From positions 1 through 20,238 of the forward strand of contig JAEOSP010000502.1 in NCBI GenBank assembly GCA_016840305.1: DNA of 20,238 nt, read 5' to 3'. The position numbers and the translations under genes are program-made. The notes beneath the pieces were generated by a model. That model had not been told where the DNA came from. It did no database searches and saw only the letters and a program-made list of their open reading frames with translations. Source of the DNA: Candidatus Hodarchaeota archaeon. Lineage in GTDB: Archaea > Asgardarchaeota > Heimdallarchaeia > Hodarchaeales > Hodarchaeaceae. Positions 1 to 7,619 of this stretch are shown here, piece by piece (position 1 is the first letter of the stretch; the number at the start of each line of letters is the position of its first letter).

Positions 1-1890
1 AGTTTGATTGTTAAGAATCCAGACCATGATTGGTTTAGGATATTTCTACGAAAATATTATGTTCTTACTAGAGATTATCAGTATCTCTTCGGATCCACTC
101 AGCCTGGACGACGACCAGACCGTGCGTACTATATGGTACCTGAAGGATATCGCCTAGGACAAGGACAAAAGGCTTTTGATCGCGAGAGAGGGAAGAAATT
201 ATATGAAGTTGTTCTTCGTTATTTTAAAGAGGAAAAGGTACCTGTTATGGTTCAAGATGGTATTCAAGGGGAGCACGGTTCAGAAACAGGTCTTCGTGTA
301 ATTATTAGTGTTAAAAATCCTCATTCAGCCTATATAGGTTGGTTTGGAAAATTAATGGTATTTCCCCCAAAGGAAGATCAACAAATTGATTGTTGGAACT
401 TTATTATTCAAGAACCATTACCTTTGCGATATGTAAATGAAATCCTAGAATTTTGGCCAAACTTTGATCCGAATGAACCAATTACATTATACGATTTCAC
501 TGAAATGGATCAGAATAAACGACGTGTTTTGAGTCTACGTGTGGACTATTTTGGTGGAGCATATAAAAAACCTAATCTCACAATGGTTTGGAATAAAGCC
601 GAATCAGATGGATTTATTTCTTATCATGCTGGAATGACTTCTGATAGGGTACTCAAGGGATTATCTGGTACAGGAAAAACCACTTTAACTGTAGGTCCTG
701 AACTAGAACAAGATGATGCATGTATTGGAAAGATTATTCGAAATCCAGAGACAAAAAAGATAGAAAAAGTTCAATTAATTGGACTAGAGGCAGGATCTTT
801 TGCTAAATCTCAGAGTTTAGAGCCATCAAGTCCTGAGTGGCCAGGTCTTATGAAATCCTTAGAAGTGGACGAGAACGGGGATCATCCTGTTGTTCTCGCA
901 ATGAATATCGACTGTGAAAACGTCAGTTACAAGTTGAAGAATATTAATGGTTATACTGTTAAAAACCCAGAGGTAGATGAAGGGAAAGAGGCAGGATCTC
1001 TTCTCTGTACACAATATCATTCCTCTGGCACAACAAATGGTCGTTTTATATTTTCTTTCTCAGAATTAAATCCTGAATGGGGAACTAAAACAGAACCTCG
1101 TTATCTTAGAACTATTGTCCTTTCTATGAAACGGTTCGATTATATGCATCCTATGTTTAGAGTTGTTGATCCAATCGTTGCTATTGCATTTGATAGCGCG
1201 ATAGAATCAATTATTACCTCCGCTATTGCAGCAAAAAAAGCTGGTACGAGGGTACGTTCTTATGCTGCAACTGATTTCATGGCACGTGAACACTGTAAGC
1301 AAGCTTTGTTGAAATTGGAAATGTATAGAGATATGGGTATTGGACTTGATGGAAAACTTGCTTTCATTGTTCTTAATACTGGAGCCATTGGTGAACATGA
1401 TATTAATGGAAATCAAATTCGATTAACAGATGAAGATGGTGAGTTAATACCAAAGATTGACACTATTTCTGGTGAAATTCTCAGAAATGAACTTGGTGAG
1501 ATCAAATATCAAGTACAGGGGAAGAAGATTAAAGTTCGGCACTCTAAAAAATTATTAGATTTGGCCGAACATCGTAAAATAGAAAATTGGTTACATCATC
1601 CAATTTTTTATGAGAGAATACTGCTTCCTGATCCGAATGAACTTGAAACTAAATGGGGAATGAAACATTTTGGAAGGATGTTTAATCGTCTCCGCTACTA
1701 TAGCGAAAAGGAATATCTTGCATTTGTCAAAAGAGATATAAAAGAGAGAAGTAAGTTTTTGAAAAAACTTTTCAAAGGTCAAAGCTGCGAAAAGGAGTTA
1801 GAAGAAGTGATTCATGTTTGGGACAACTTACGAATTCCTGAACCCAAAGAAATAGAAGAATTCTACCGAAACTATTATTGGGATTACTGA
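1..1890 (+). CDS. ATP-type phosphoenolpyruvate carboxykinase-like protein (5' end probably cut)
   Basis: The protein resembles ATP-dependent PEP carboxykinase, which converts oxaloacetate and ATP to PEP, CO2 and ADP. Counting from the TTG at position 4, the kinase-1a P-loop GLSGTGKTTLT is at residues 219-229. It is followed by a DD pair (237-238) where the family has its metal-binding GDDEHGW motif, and by LEAGSFAK (261-268), matching the family's FEGGCYAK. Upstream, DYFGGAYKK (181-189) matches the substrate-loop motif YAGEMKK. At about 628 residues it is longer than the classical ~540-residue enzyme and the motifs are divergent, so it may belong to a PEPCK-like side family (DUF4914-like, from memory) rather than be a proven carboxykinase. 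The frame is open to the window edge, so the TTG at 4 may not be the true start. It converges on hyuA, with a hairpin terminator between them. Confidence 0.72.
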   Translation, partial: SLIVKNPDHDWFRIFLRKYYVLTRDYQYLFGSTQPGRRPDRAYYMVPEGYRLGQGQKAFDRERGKKLYEVVLRYFKEEKVPVMVQDGIQGEHGSETGLRVIISVKNPHSAYIGWFGKLMVFPPKEDQQIDCWNFIIQEPLPLRYVNEILEFWPNFDPNEPITLYDFTEMDQNKRRVLSLRVDYFGGAYKKPNLTMVWNKAESDGFISYHAGMTSDRVLKGLSGTGKTTLTVGPELEQDDACIGKIIRNPETKKIEKVQLIGLEAGSFAKSQSLEPSSPEWPGLMKSLEVDENGDHPVVLAMNIDCENVSYKLKNINGYTVKNPEVDEGKEAGSLLCTQYHSSGTTNGRFIFSFSELNPEWGTKTEPRYLRTIVLSMKRFDYMHPMFRVVDPIVAIAFDSAIESIITSAIAAKKAGTRVRSYAATDFMAREHCKQALLKLEMYRDMGIGLDGKLAFIVLNTGAIGEHDINGNQIRLTDEDGELIPKIDTISGEILRNELGEIKYQVQGKKIKVRHSKKLLDLAEHRKIENWLHHPIFYERILLPDPNELETKWGMKHFGRMFNRLRYYSEKEYLAFVKRDIKERSKFLKKLFKGQSCEKELEEVIHVWDNLRIPEPKEIEEFYRNYYWDY

Positions 1891-1914
1891 GAGTAATCTC
1901 CTCTCTCAGTTTTT
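1886..1914 (+). terminator. Hairpin plus T-run terminator after the PEPCK-like gene
   Basis: The sequence shows a perfect 8-bp inverted repeat, ACTGAGAG (1886-1893) and CTCTCAGT (1903-1910), with a 9-nt loop. A T-rich tract follows directly on the + strand. The stem overlaps the TGA stop (1888-1890). It fits an intrinsic terminator for the rightward gene. The minus-strand side lacks a T-run, so it would serve the leftward hyuA less well. Archaea need mainly the T-tract, so the role of the stem is inferred. Confidence 0.5.
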
Positions 1915-1915
1915 C

Positions 1916-3940
1916 TCATTCTCCACTATTTCTTGTTAAAATTAAATGACCGTCTGGTAAAACTTCAGCTATCCAATCAAAATCTATAAAGCAAGTGGTG
2001 TCCGCCTGTTCAATGATACTTGGACCATTAATCAAATTTCCTGATAGCAAGTGAGATTTCTGATAAACGTTCACTCCCACCCAATGTTGCTTTAAATAGA
2101 CTTTACGAACCCCAATGAAACTTTCTTCAGGAGGTTCTTTACCTCCAGTGGGTAATGAAGCAAGCGAAAATTTTGGTAAACGAACTAGAGCAGAAACACG
2201 AATATTAACAACTTCCCTAGGAGAATCAGGTGAACAATATCCATATGCTTGCTCATGAGCCTTATCAAAGGAATCTGAAATTATTGAGATATCATTATCA
2301 TATGGGACAGTTATTTCATATGATTGACCCACAAGACGAATGTCCAAATCCTTCATTATAACAATGTTTTTCTTAGCAAAGCCATCCTTTATACACATAT
2401 CAGTACCTTTACGAATTAACTCTTGAAATTCTGCCTCAAGAATATCTGGGATGGATTTATTTAGCGGTTTGATTATTGATTGAGTTAAATCGTGACGAAT
2501 ATCTGCGGTTAGTAATCCAAATGCTGACCAAACTCCAGGAAATGGAGGTATAATGGCTGTACTCATCGATAAACGTTCTGCTAGCGAGCATGCATGCAAA
2601 GGACCTCCACCTCCAAAGCAACATAACGCAAAATTGCGACTATCAAGACCTTTTTCAGTTGAGACCTTTCTAAGAGCTAAAGCTACATTGTTCTCAAAAA
2701 CCTCAATAATACCTTCAGAGCATTCTTCAACAGATTTAAATCGTAATTCCTTGGCAAGTTTGGTTATAACTTGAGACGATAGACTTGGTTCTATTGGTAA
2801 AGTGCCACCAGCAAAGTAGTTAGGATTTAACATACCTCTTGTGAGGTTAGCATCCGTTACAGTGGGTTCTTTACCCCCTTTGTCATAACAAGCTGGCCCA
2901 GGATCAGCACCTGCACTCTCTGGTCCTACACGTAATATTCCATATTCTTGTTTTGCAATGGAACCCCCACCTGCACCAATTGTCTGTACAGCAATACTTG
3001 GAAGGGGTATTGGATGCCCTGATATTGTGTTTTCCGTAGTGATTGCAACTTCACCATTTACAATACTTGCAACATCAGTTGAGGTCCCTCCAATATCCAA
3101 TGTAAGAACGTTGGGTATTTTCAAACTTCTTGACGAGAAATGACCTCCAAGAACACCCCCAGCAAGACCAGAAAGCACAGTTTCAGCAGATCTCTCTGAT
3201 GCATTTTGAATATGTGTGACTCCTCCAGTTGATAAAAGTATCAATGGTGGAACTTCAATACCTTGTTCACGAATCTTATCTTCAAACGAGCTAAAATAAT
3301 TTCGCATTAAAGGAGCAACAAAAGCATCAAGGACTGTAACACTAGTACGATCAAATTCACGAAACACAGGTAAAACCCAGCTTGATCGGGAAATACTTAT
3401 CTTATGTATTCGTTTCTCGATTTCTTCTGCGATAATGATTTCATGTTCAGGATTAAAAAAAGAGAATAGTAATGAAATAGCGACCGATTGAACCTCTTCC
3501 TTCCTTAACTTATCGATTATGAGACCTAGGCTTTTTCGGTCAAGGTGTTGAAGAATCCTTCCCCTTGAATCTAAGCGTTCTTCTATCTCAAACCTTAAAT
3601 TCCTCGGAATAAGCGGTTCTACTCTCTCTGGGAAAAAAGAATATAGATTTTTTCTATTTTGCCTTCCTATTTCTATTACATCAGAAAATCCTTTTGTCGT
3701 TATTAACGCTGTTTTAGCTCCCTTATTCTCTAAAATGGCGTTGGTTGCAACAGTTGTTCCATGAACAACTACATTTAAATCCTTAATTTCCATTTTAAAA
3801 AAATTCAAACCGGTCTTCACACCAATAGATTGATCTTGTACAGTACTTGATACTTTATGCAACTCAACTATGTCATTATTTGCATCTATCAGTATAAAAT
3901 CGGTGAATGTTCCTCCTATGTCAATTCCAAGGCATTTCAT
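1916..3940 (-). CDS. hyuA: Hydantoinase/5-oxoprolinase family protein, HyuA-type subunit
   Basis: A 674-residue member of the HyuA family of ATP-dependent amide-ring hydrolases (N-methylhydantoinase A, 5-oxoprolinase, acetone carboxylase beta). It has two actin-like phosphate-binding loops, DIGGTFTD (7-14) and LDIGGTSTDVA (281-291), plus HGTTVATNAILE (60-71), GRQNR (92-96) and the core block GPESAGADPGPACYDKGG (339-356). Length and domain order are normal. The ATG start follows an AT-rich leader with no Shine-Dalgarno sequence. The usual HyuB partner is not in the window; the upstream gene is a prenyltransferase 136 bp away. The substrate cannot be assigned: HyuA proteins act on hydantoins, 5-oxoproline or related ring amides, usually together with HyuB. 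Confidence 0.88.
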   Translation of the reverse strand: MKCLGIDIGGTFTDFILIDANNDIVELHKVSSTVQDQSIGVKTGLNFFKMEIKDLNVVVHGTTVATNAILENKGAKTALITTKGFSDVIEIGRQNRKNLYSFFPERVEPLIPRNLRFEIEERLDSRGRILQHLDRKSLGLIIDKLRKEEVQSVAISLLFSFFNPEHEIIIAEEIEKRIHKISISRSSWVLPVFREFDRTSVTVLDAFVAPLMRNYFSSFEDKIREQGIEVPPLILLSTGGVTHIQNASERSAETVLSGLAGGVLGGHFSSRSLKIPNVLTLDIGGTSTDVASIVNGEVAITTENTISGHPIPLPSIAVQTIGAGGGSIAKQEYGILRVGPESAGADPGPACYDKGGKEPTVTDANLTRGMLNPNYFAGGTLPIEPSLSSQVITKLAKELRFKSVEECSEGIIEVFENNVALALRKVSTEKGLDSRNFALCCFGGGGPLHACSLAERLSMSTAIIPPFPGVWSAFGLLTADIRHDLTQSIIKPLNKSIPDILEAEFQELIRKGTDMCIKDGFAKKNIVIMKDLDIRLVGQSYEITVPYDNDISIISDSFDKAHEQAYGYCSPDSPREVVNIRVSALVRLPKFSLASLPTGGKEPPEESFIGVRKVYLKQHWVGVNVYQKSHLLSGNLINGPSIIEQADTTCFIDFDWIAEVLPDGHLILTRNSGE

Positions 3941-3959
3941 TATTTTAACACATGCACTT

Positions 3960-4001
3960 ACTAGATTTCACGAAATACGGTCATAAATTTCAGAATCTAG
4001 T
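3960..4001 (-). promoter_or_regulatory. Dyad in the hyuA leader
   Basis: An outer 8-bp inverted repeat, ACTAGATT (3960-3967) and AATCTAGT (3994-4001), encloses an inner 5-bp one, GAAAT (3972-3976) and ATTTC (3987-3991), with a small asymmetric internal loop. It lies between the presumed hyuA TATA box and the ATG, so it would sit at the 5' end of the mRNA as a hairpin or act as a DNA operator. Confidence 0.4.
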
Positions 4002-4022
4002 TTAGAAGAGAGTGGATAATTT

Positions 4023-4036
4023 AAATTATATAAATT
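4023..4036 (-). promoter_or_regulatory. Probable TATA box of hyuA
   Basis: The AT-only stretch AAATTATATAAATT has the palindromic core TTATATAA (4026-4033). Taking a start site about 25 bp downstream on the minus strand gives transcription from around 4003, just ahead of the leader dyad, and a leader of about 60 nt. The promoter role is inferred from composition and spacing. Confidence 0.4.
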
Positions 4037-4076
4037 ACTAGATAAAGAACAGTTGGAATTCTTTTAACTGATTCTA

Positions 4077-5024
4077 TCAGGCTAAAACGAAACTGAGTGT
4101 CATCAACAAACCGAAGGTAAAATGAATCAATATTGTCATACCATTTGCAGGTAAGAGCTCAACTATTTCTTCATAATGTTGTTTTGCATGAGTAATTGCT
4201 TTTATTGCGAGTGGAATTGTTAATATCGGAAGTAAAAGCACAAGAGGTAACGAGAAAATTAATACAGCAAGCACTAGAAAAACATAGCTTGTTATCATTC
4301 CAAAAATATAGATCTTGATGGATTTCTTTTTTCCAATTGAAACAACTAAGGTTCTTTTTCCAGCGGCAGAATCTGCTTCGCTATCCTGAAATTCATTTAA
4401 AAAAAGCACCATGGAAATAAGTAGGGCAACAGGAATTGAGCTTATCAATAAAATTGGAGAATTGACATGTCCTTGTTGAATATAATACGCAGAATAAATA
4501 CCTAGTGGCCCAAACCCTACAAATACTGCTATTTCACCTAATCCATTATAACTTAGGCTTAGGGGAAGAGCCGTATAGAAAAAACCCAATAGAACAGCAA
4601 ATGCCAAAAAGATAAGAAGTAATCCACCTTGAGTGTTAAATAAAATTATTAATGCTGTTACTATACCTACAGCAAAGGAAATTAATGACGCTGTTAATAT
4701 TGAACGGGGAGAAATGATCTCATTTTGAATCATCCGCGATCCTCCGTTGAACTGAGTAAAATTCTTATTAATTCCATCAGTGGATTGATCATAGTAATCA
4801 TTTGCTAAATTCGTACCAGCTTGAATAGCAACACCTGATATTAAAGTAAGAAGACCTAAGCCAAGATCGAAAATTTTTGTCTCATAGAACGCTATAGCCA
4901 TCCCGATGAGTAATGGTACTATGGATGCAGTAAAGAAAGGAGCTCGTAAAGCTAAAATCCAAGTTTGGAGCTTTTGTATATTTAATCCAGTTAAATTAAC
5001 AGAAACATCAGTCACAATATACAC
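4077..5024 (-). CDS. UbiA-family prenyltransferase, MenA-like
   Basis: An integral-membrane prenyltransferase of 315 residues with eight or nine hydrophobic helices. The first Asp-rich motif is NLANDYYDQSTDG (72-84), which binds the Mg-diphosphate of the prenyl donor. The second is NEFQDSEADSAAGKRTL (210-226), with D214 and D218. The NGGSRMIQ segment after motif one and AGKRTL after motif two are typical of 1,4-dihydroxy-2-naphthoate prenyltransferases (MenA), which attach the isoprenoid tail of menaquinone. Other archaeal UbiA members make lipids or heme O, so the substrate is inferred. The start is GTG; GTG at residue 4 is an alternative. It is divergent from the RHH gene and lies upstream of hyuA on the same strand. 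No other quinone gene is visible. Confidence 0.85.
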   Translation of the reverse strand: MYIVTDVSVNLTGLNIQKLQTWILALRAPFFTASIVPLLIGMAIAFYETKIFDLGLGLLTLISGVAIQAGTNLANDYYDQSTDGINKNFTQFNGGSRMIQNEIISPRSILTASLISFAVGIVTALIILFNTQGGLLLIFLAFAVLLGFFYTALPLSLSYNGLGEIAVFVGFGPLGIYSAYYIQQGHVNSPILLISSIPVALLISMVLFLNEFQDSEADSAAGKRTLVVSIGKKKSIKIYIFGMITSYVFLVLAVLIFSLPLVLLLPILTIPLAIKAITHAKQHYEEIVELLPANGMTILIHFTFGLLMTLSFVLA

Positions 5025-5083
5025 TTCTATTCAAAACAATTTTAACCGTTGTACACAAAGTTAATCAATTACCATTTTAACTT

Positions 5084-5110
5084 ACGTTTACGATAGATTA
5101 CAACGTTTAC
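5084..5110. repeat. Two 8-bp direct repeats in the divergent UbiA/RHH promoter region
   Basis: ACGTTTAC occurs at 5084-5091 and again at 5103-5110, start to start 19 bp apart, close to two helical turns. They lie in the 115-bp gap between the divergent UbiA and ribbon-helix-helix genes. Such spacing suits a dimeric regulator binding one DNA face, possibly the adjacent RHH protein. The regulatory role is inference. Confidence 0.3.
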
Positions 5111-5139
5111 AAATGTACTAGAGTTACAGGTGTAATTAA

Positions 5140-5334
5140 TTGTCCCCATCCCGTGTTCTGTCAATTCGTATCAATAAAAAAACTCAGGAATGTTTAGAAA
5201 AAAACTCGAAAATCCTCAACTTAAAAATTTCAGTACTTGCAGCAAAAATTCTCGAAGAAAAAACTGAAATTTGGTCAAAAGAATATGCAAAGCGAATATT
5301 TCATGAACTTGGGCTTGATAAGGAGGTTGATTAG
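5140..5334 (+). CDS. Small ribbon-helix-helix-like protein
   Basis: A 64-residue protein with the layout of a ribbon-helix-helix (CopG/Arc-type) DNA-binding protein. A basic beta-strand RVLSIRIN (5-12) is followed by two predicted helices, KKTQECLEKNSKIL and ISVLAAKILEEKTEI, and a short C-terminal extension. RHH proteins dimerise through the strand and bind operators as repressors. It starts at TTG, the first start codon after an in-frame TAA at 5137. It is the first gene of a compact rightward cluster and overlaps the next gene. The divergent promoter carries direct repeats that it could bind. It could also be an antitoxin-type regulator, but no toxin is visible nearby. Confidence 0.6.
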   Translation: MSPSRVLSIRINKKTQECLEKNSKILNLKISVLAAKILEEKTEIWSKEYAKRIFHELGLDKEVD

Positions 5335-6115
5335 AATAGGACTCATTGAAAACCTTCTCTTCGTTTTACCTATTATTCTCACGTCATTAATTTCGTTTAT
5401 AAATGGGATTTCCTTTTTTAGACTGTTTAAGCAGAAAGACGATTATACCCTCTTTCATATATCAATCATTTTTGTCTCAATTAGTGTAATGTTTGCATTT
5501 TTTATCATTCCTTTTATAATTCCAGTAAATTACTGCTTGACTTGTTTTTTACTTGCTAATGTTGTAGCATGGATTATATTCTTAGAAATGGGAAACGCAT
5601 ATTTCAACGCTTTCTTGAATTGTGTGAACGCTTATGAGAGATATACTCTGCCGATTTTTGGAGGTGCTATAGCTCTTGCCATATTTACGACAATTAATTC
5701 TGAGATATACCTTTTAATTAATCCAATTAGGATAGAGGCATTTCTATATGTTGCTGGATTCATATCTATTATGTACCTTCTTATCATGTCTTACAATAGA
5801 GTAAAGTTAATATTATCTCAGTTTGATGGTGAAGAGCTTCATATGTTAGAATTAACTCAGCGAGTTTTCTGGATTGGAGCAGTATGTCTATGTTACACCT
5901 TTTTATCAGTAGTTACTTGGTTAATTGTTAAAGGAATTAACAATTTATCAATAGATGTCTTCAGGTGGGAGTTAATTGACTGGGCTGTTTATTTGAATGT
6001 CTTATTATATTTTGGAATACTTCTGGGTACATTTATTTATTCAAAAAAGCTTGATTGGGGTAAAATTGATATCCCCTCATTACTGAACATACTTGATTCA
6101 CCAAGTTCACTTTAG
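5303..6115 (+). CDS. Seven-transmembrane-helix protein of unknown function
   Basis: A very hydrophobic protein with seven well-separated membrane segments: FVLPIILTSLISFINGISFF, then helices beginning near FHISIIF, CLTCFLLAN, FGGAIALAI, AFLYVAGFI, FWIGAVCLC and WAVYLNVLL. The tail is short and soluble (KLDWGKIDIPSLL). No rhodopsin lysine motif, kinase or catalytic motif was recognised. I chose ATG 5303, inside the end of the RHH gene (32-bp overlap), because the upstream TTG at 5237 would add a polar segment and a 98-bp overlap. A perfect AGGAGG lies at 5321-5326, but the only standard start next to it is TTG 5327 with no spacing, so the true start is unsettled. The 12-bp gap to the SGNH gene suggests one transcript. 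Some 7TM proteins are sensory; that role is not shown here. Confidence 0.65.
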   Translation: MNLGLIRRLIRIGLIENLLFVLPIILTSLISFINGISFFRLFKQKDDYTLFHISIIFVSISVMFAFFIIPFIIPVNYCLTCFLLANVVAWIIFLEMGNAYFNAFLNCVNAYERYTLPIFGGAIALAIFTTINSEIYLLINPIRIEAFLYVAGFISIMYLLIMSYNRVKLILSQFDGEELHMLELTQRVFWIGAVCLCYTFLSVVTWLIVKGINNLSIDVFRWELIDWAVYLNVLLYFGILLGTFIYSKKLDWGKIDIPSLLNILDSPSSL

Positions 6116-6127
6116 ATTTGATTTTTA

Positions 6128-6721
6128 ATGAATTTCAATACTGTTTCAATACTTTGTATAGGGGATTCACATACAGCAGGATTTCCTTTATATGACCCCT
6201 CATATGGAGGTAATCCAGAGAGTTCCTATGAATTTTGGTTAGAAAAAGAACTTACTAATAACTTTCCGAACTTAAACTTCAATTTAGATAATCAAGGAGT
6301 TTGTGGAGAAATGGCAACTGATATTTTACGTCGTTTGACGGTGATCAATAATCTGGAAAGTTATAGTTTTATTTTATATTGGGGAGGAGCTAACGATCTC
6401 GGACTAGATAAACCTATAGAAGGAATATGGAGAAATTTATTGCTAGCTTCAGATTTTTGCAATTCCTACTCATTAAAATTCTTTTTTTTAACCATTCCTC
6501 CAATGAATATTCCTGGAATGAATGAATCAATAGCTAAATTAAATAATCTCATCAAAAATGGATCAAAATTAAATGTAATTGATATTTATGCAGCTTTGGT
6601 GTTTAAGAATCGATTGAACAAGGAATATGGAATCGGTGATGGTGTACATCTCTCAATTTCTGGCTACATTGAAGTAGGAAGAACCATATATAGAACACTA
6701 TCTAGATTTTTGAGAAAATGA
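6128..6721 (+). CDS. SGNH/GDSL-family hydrolase
   Basis: A 197-residue esterase-type hydrolase with all SGNH blocks: GDSH (12-15, nucleophile Ser14), a block II glycine in NQGVCG (55-60), GGAND (86-90, with Asn89 for the oxyanion hole) and DGVHLS (171-176, with Asp171 and His174). Length is normal for the single-domain family. There is no signal peptide, so it is probably cytosolic or bound to its membrane neighbour. Family members remove acyl or acetyl groups from lipids, sugars or peptides; the substrate cannot be read from the sequence. It sits 12 bp after the 7TM gene and is the last gene of the RHH-7TM-SGNH cluster. Only 6 bp separate its end from the convergent zinc-finger gene. Confidence 0.88.
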   Translation: MNFNTVSILCIGDSHTAGFPLYDPSYGGNPESSYEFWLEKELTNNFPNLNFNLDNQGVCGEMATDILRRLTVINNLESYSFILYWGGANDLGLDKPIEGIWRNLLLASDFCNSYSLKFFFLTIPPMNIPGMNESIAKLNNLIKNGSKLNVIDIYAALVFKNRLNKEYGIGDGVHLSISGYIEVGRTIYRTLSRFLRK

Positions 6722-6727
6722 AATAAT

Positions 6728-7522
6728 CTACTCCAATTTTTGAATCATATCAGGTGTAGGATTGAAGTATAAACCTTTTATCATCCTTCTCTCTATCGCT
6801 TTTTCAATTAGTTTAAAATCAATACCTTTTTCGAGTGATTTATCTCGTAAGAGCTGAATTTTGATAGGTTCTGATCCGATTAGAGCAAGTAATTCTGATA
6901 TACCGCTGTCCTTTTGAAATAAATCTGAAAATTCTACTTTGATTTCCTTTACATCATCCTCATTGATTGATTTCTTATCTAAGGATTTCTTGATTATCAA
7001 GCTCATTGATGATTTAAGATCCTCTATGTGATCAAAATAGCAAGTATGATGGTAATACTTGTGAGATGGGAATTTCCGTCCATCATCCAGTTCAACCAAT
7101 GATGGTTCAGCCACTCTGAATGTTCCTTTCTCAATTTTCTCTTCACACTTACGACATTTTCCACGACTACTCTTAGCTCGTTCAAAAAAGGGTGAATCAT
7201 CCTTTTTTTGACCTTGTAACTCTTTTCTAGGCTTATCTCTGAACATTCTCTTAAGGATGGATAGAATTTCCTTTTGTTGATCCATATCATCCAATGGATT
7301 TTCTTTTAGAGAAGTAATTACTTCTGGAATAACATAACTTGGTGTACACTCTAAGTGAAACCAACTATAGCCAGTAAGTACATCCCCTTTTGGTGAATTA
7401 AACTGGTAAGGATTTCCAACACGTATTTCGTCTTTTATTATCTTCTGTCGGCACCCTCTACAGGTTGATCTACTAGACTTAGCTAGTTCAATCTTAGGAA
7501 GTTGAGTTTTTGTTTCTGACAT
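6728..7522 (-). CDS. Tandem PARP-type zinc-finger protein without a catalytic domain
   Basis: A 264-residue protein with two zf-PARP modules. Finger 1 is Cys21-x2-Cys24 and His56-x2-Cys59; finger 2 is Cys123-x2-Cys126 and His158-x2-Cys161. Both have exactly 31 residues between the CxxC and HxxC halves. Each is introduced by A-K-S-S-R (14-18 and 116-120), as in the eukaryotic PARP1 finger (YAKSGRASCKKC, recalled). The linker (65-112) and C-terminal part (165-264) are charged, helical-looking and unassigned. No ADP-ribosyltransferase, BRCT or WGR domain is present. In eukaryotes these fingers bind DNA breaks (PARP1, DNA ligase III), so a DNA-end or DNA-structure binding role is inferred. It lies 97 bp downstream of the longin/roadblock-like gene on the same strand. 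Confidence 0.78.
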   Translation of the reverse strand: MSETKTQLPKIELAKSSRSTCRGCRQKIIKDEIRVGNPYQFNSPKGDVLTGYSWFHLECTPSYVIPEVITSLKENPLDDMDQQKEILSILKRMFRDKPRKELQGQKKDDSPFFERAKSSRGKCRKCEEKIEKGTFRVAEPSLVELDDGRKFPSHKYYHHTCYFDHIEDLKSSMSLIIKKSLDKKSINEDDVKEIKVEFSDLFQKDSGISELLALIGSEPIKIQLLRDKSLEKGIDFKLIEKAIERRMIKGLYFNPTPDMIQKLE

Positions 7523-7619
7523 ACTACATCAGTTTTCGAAATTAATATTCAAAGCGAGTAGTTGTGATAAAATTCATCATCTTCAACATTTAAAGAATTT
7601 CGAAGCTAGAATTGATCAA

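Noticed and set aside
7024..7290. 88-codon open frame on the minus strand
   Set aside because: Out-of-frame shadow within the zinc-finger gene, whose eight zinc ligands support the main frame.
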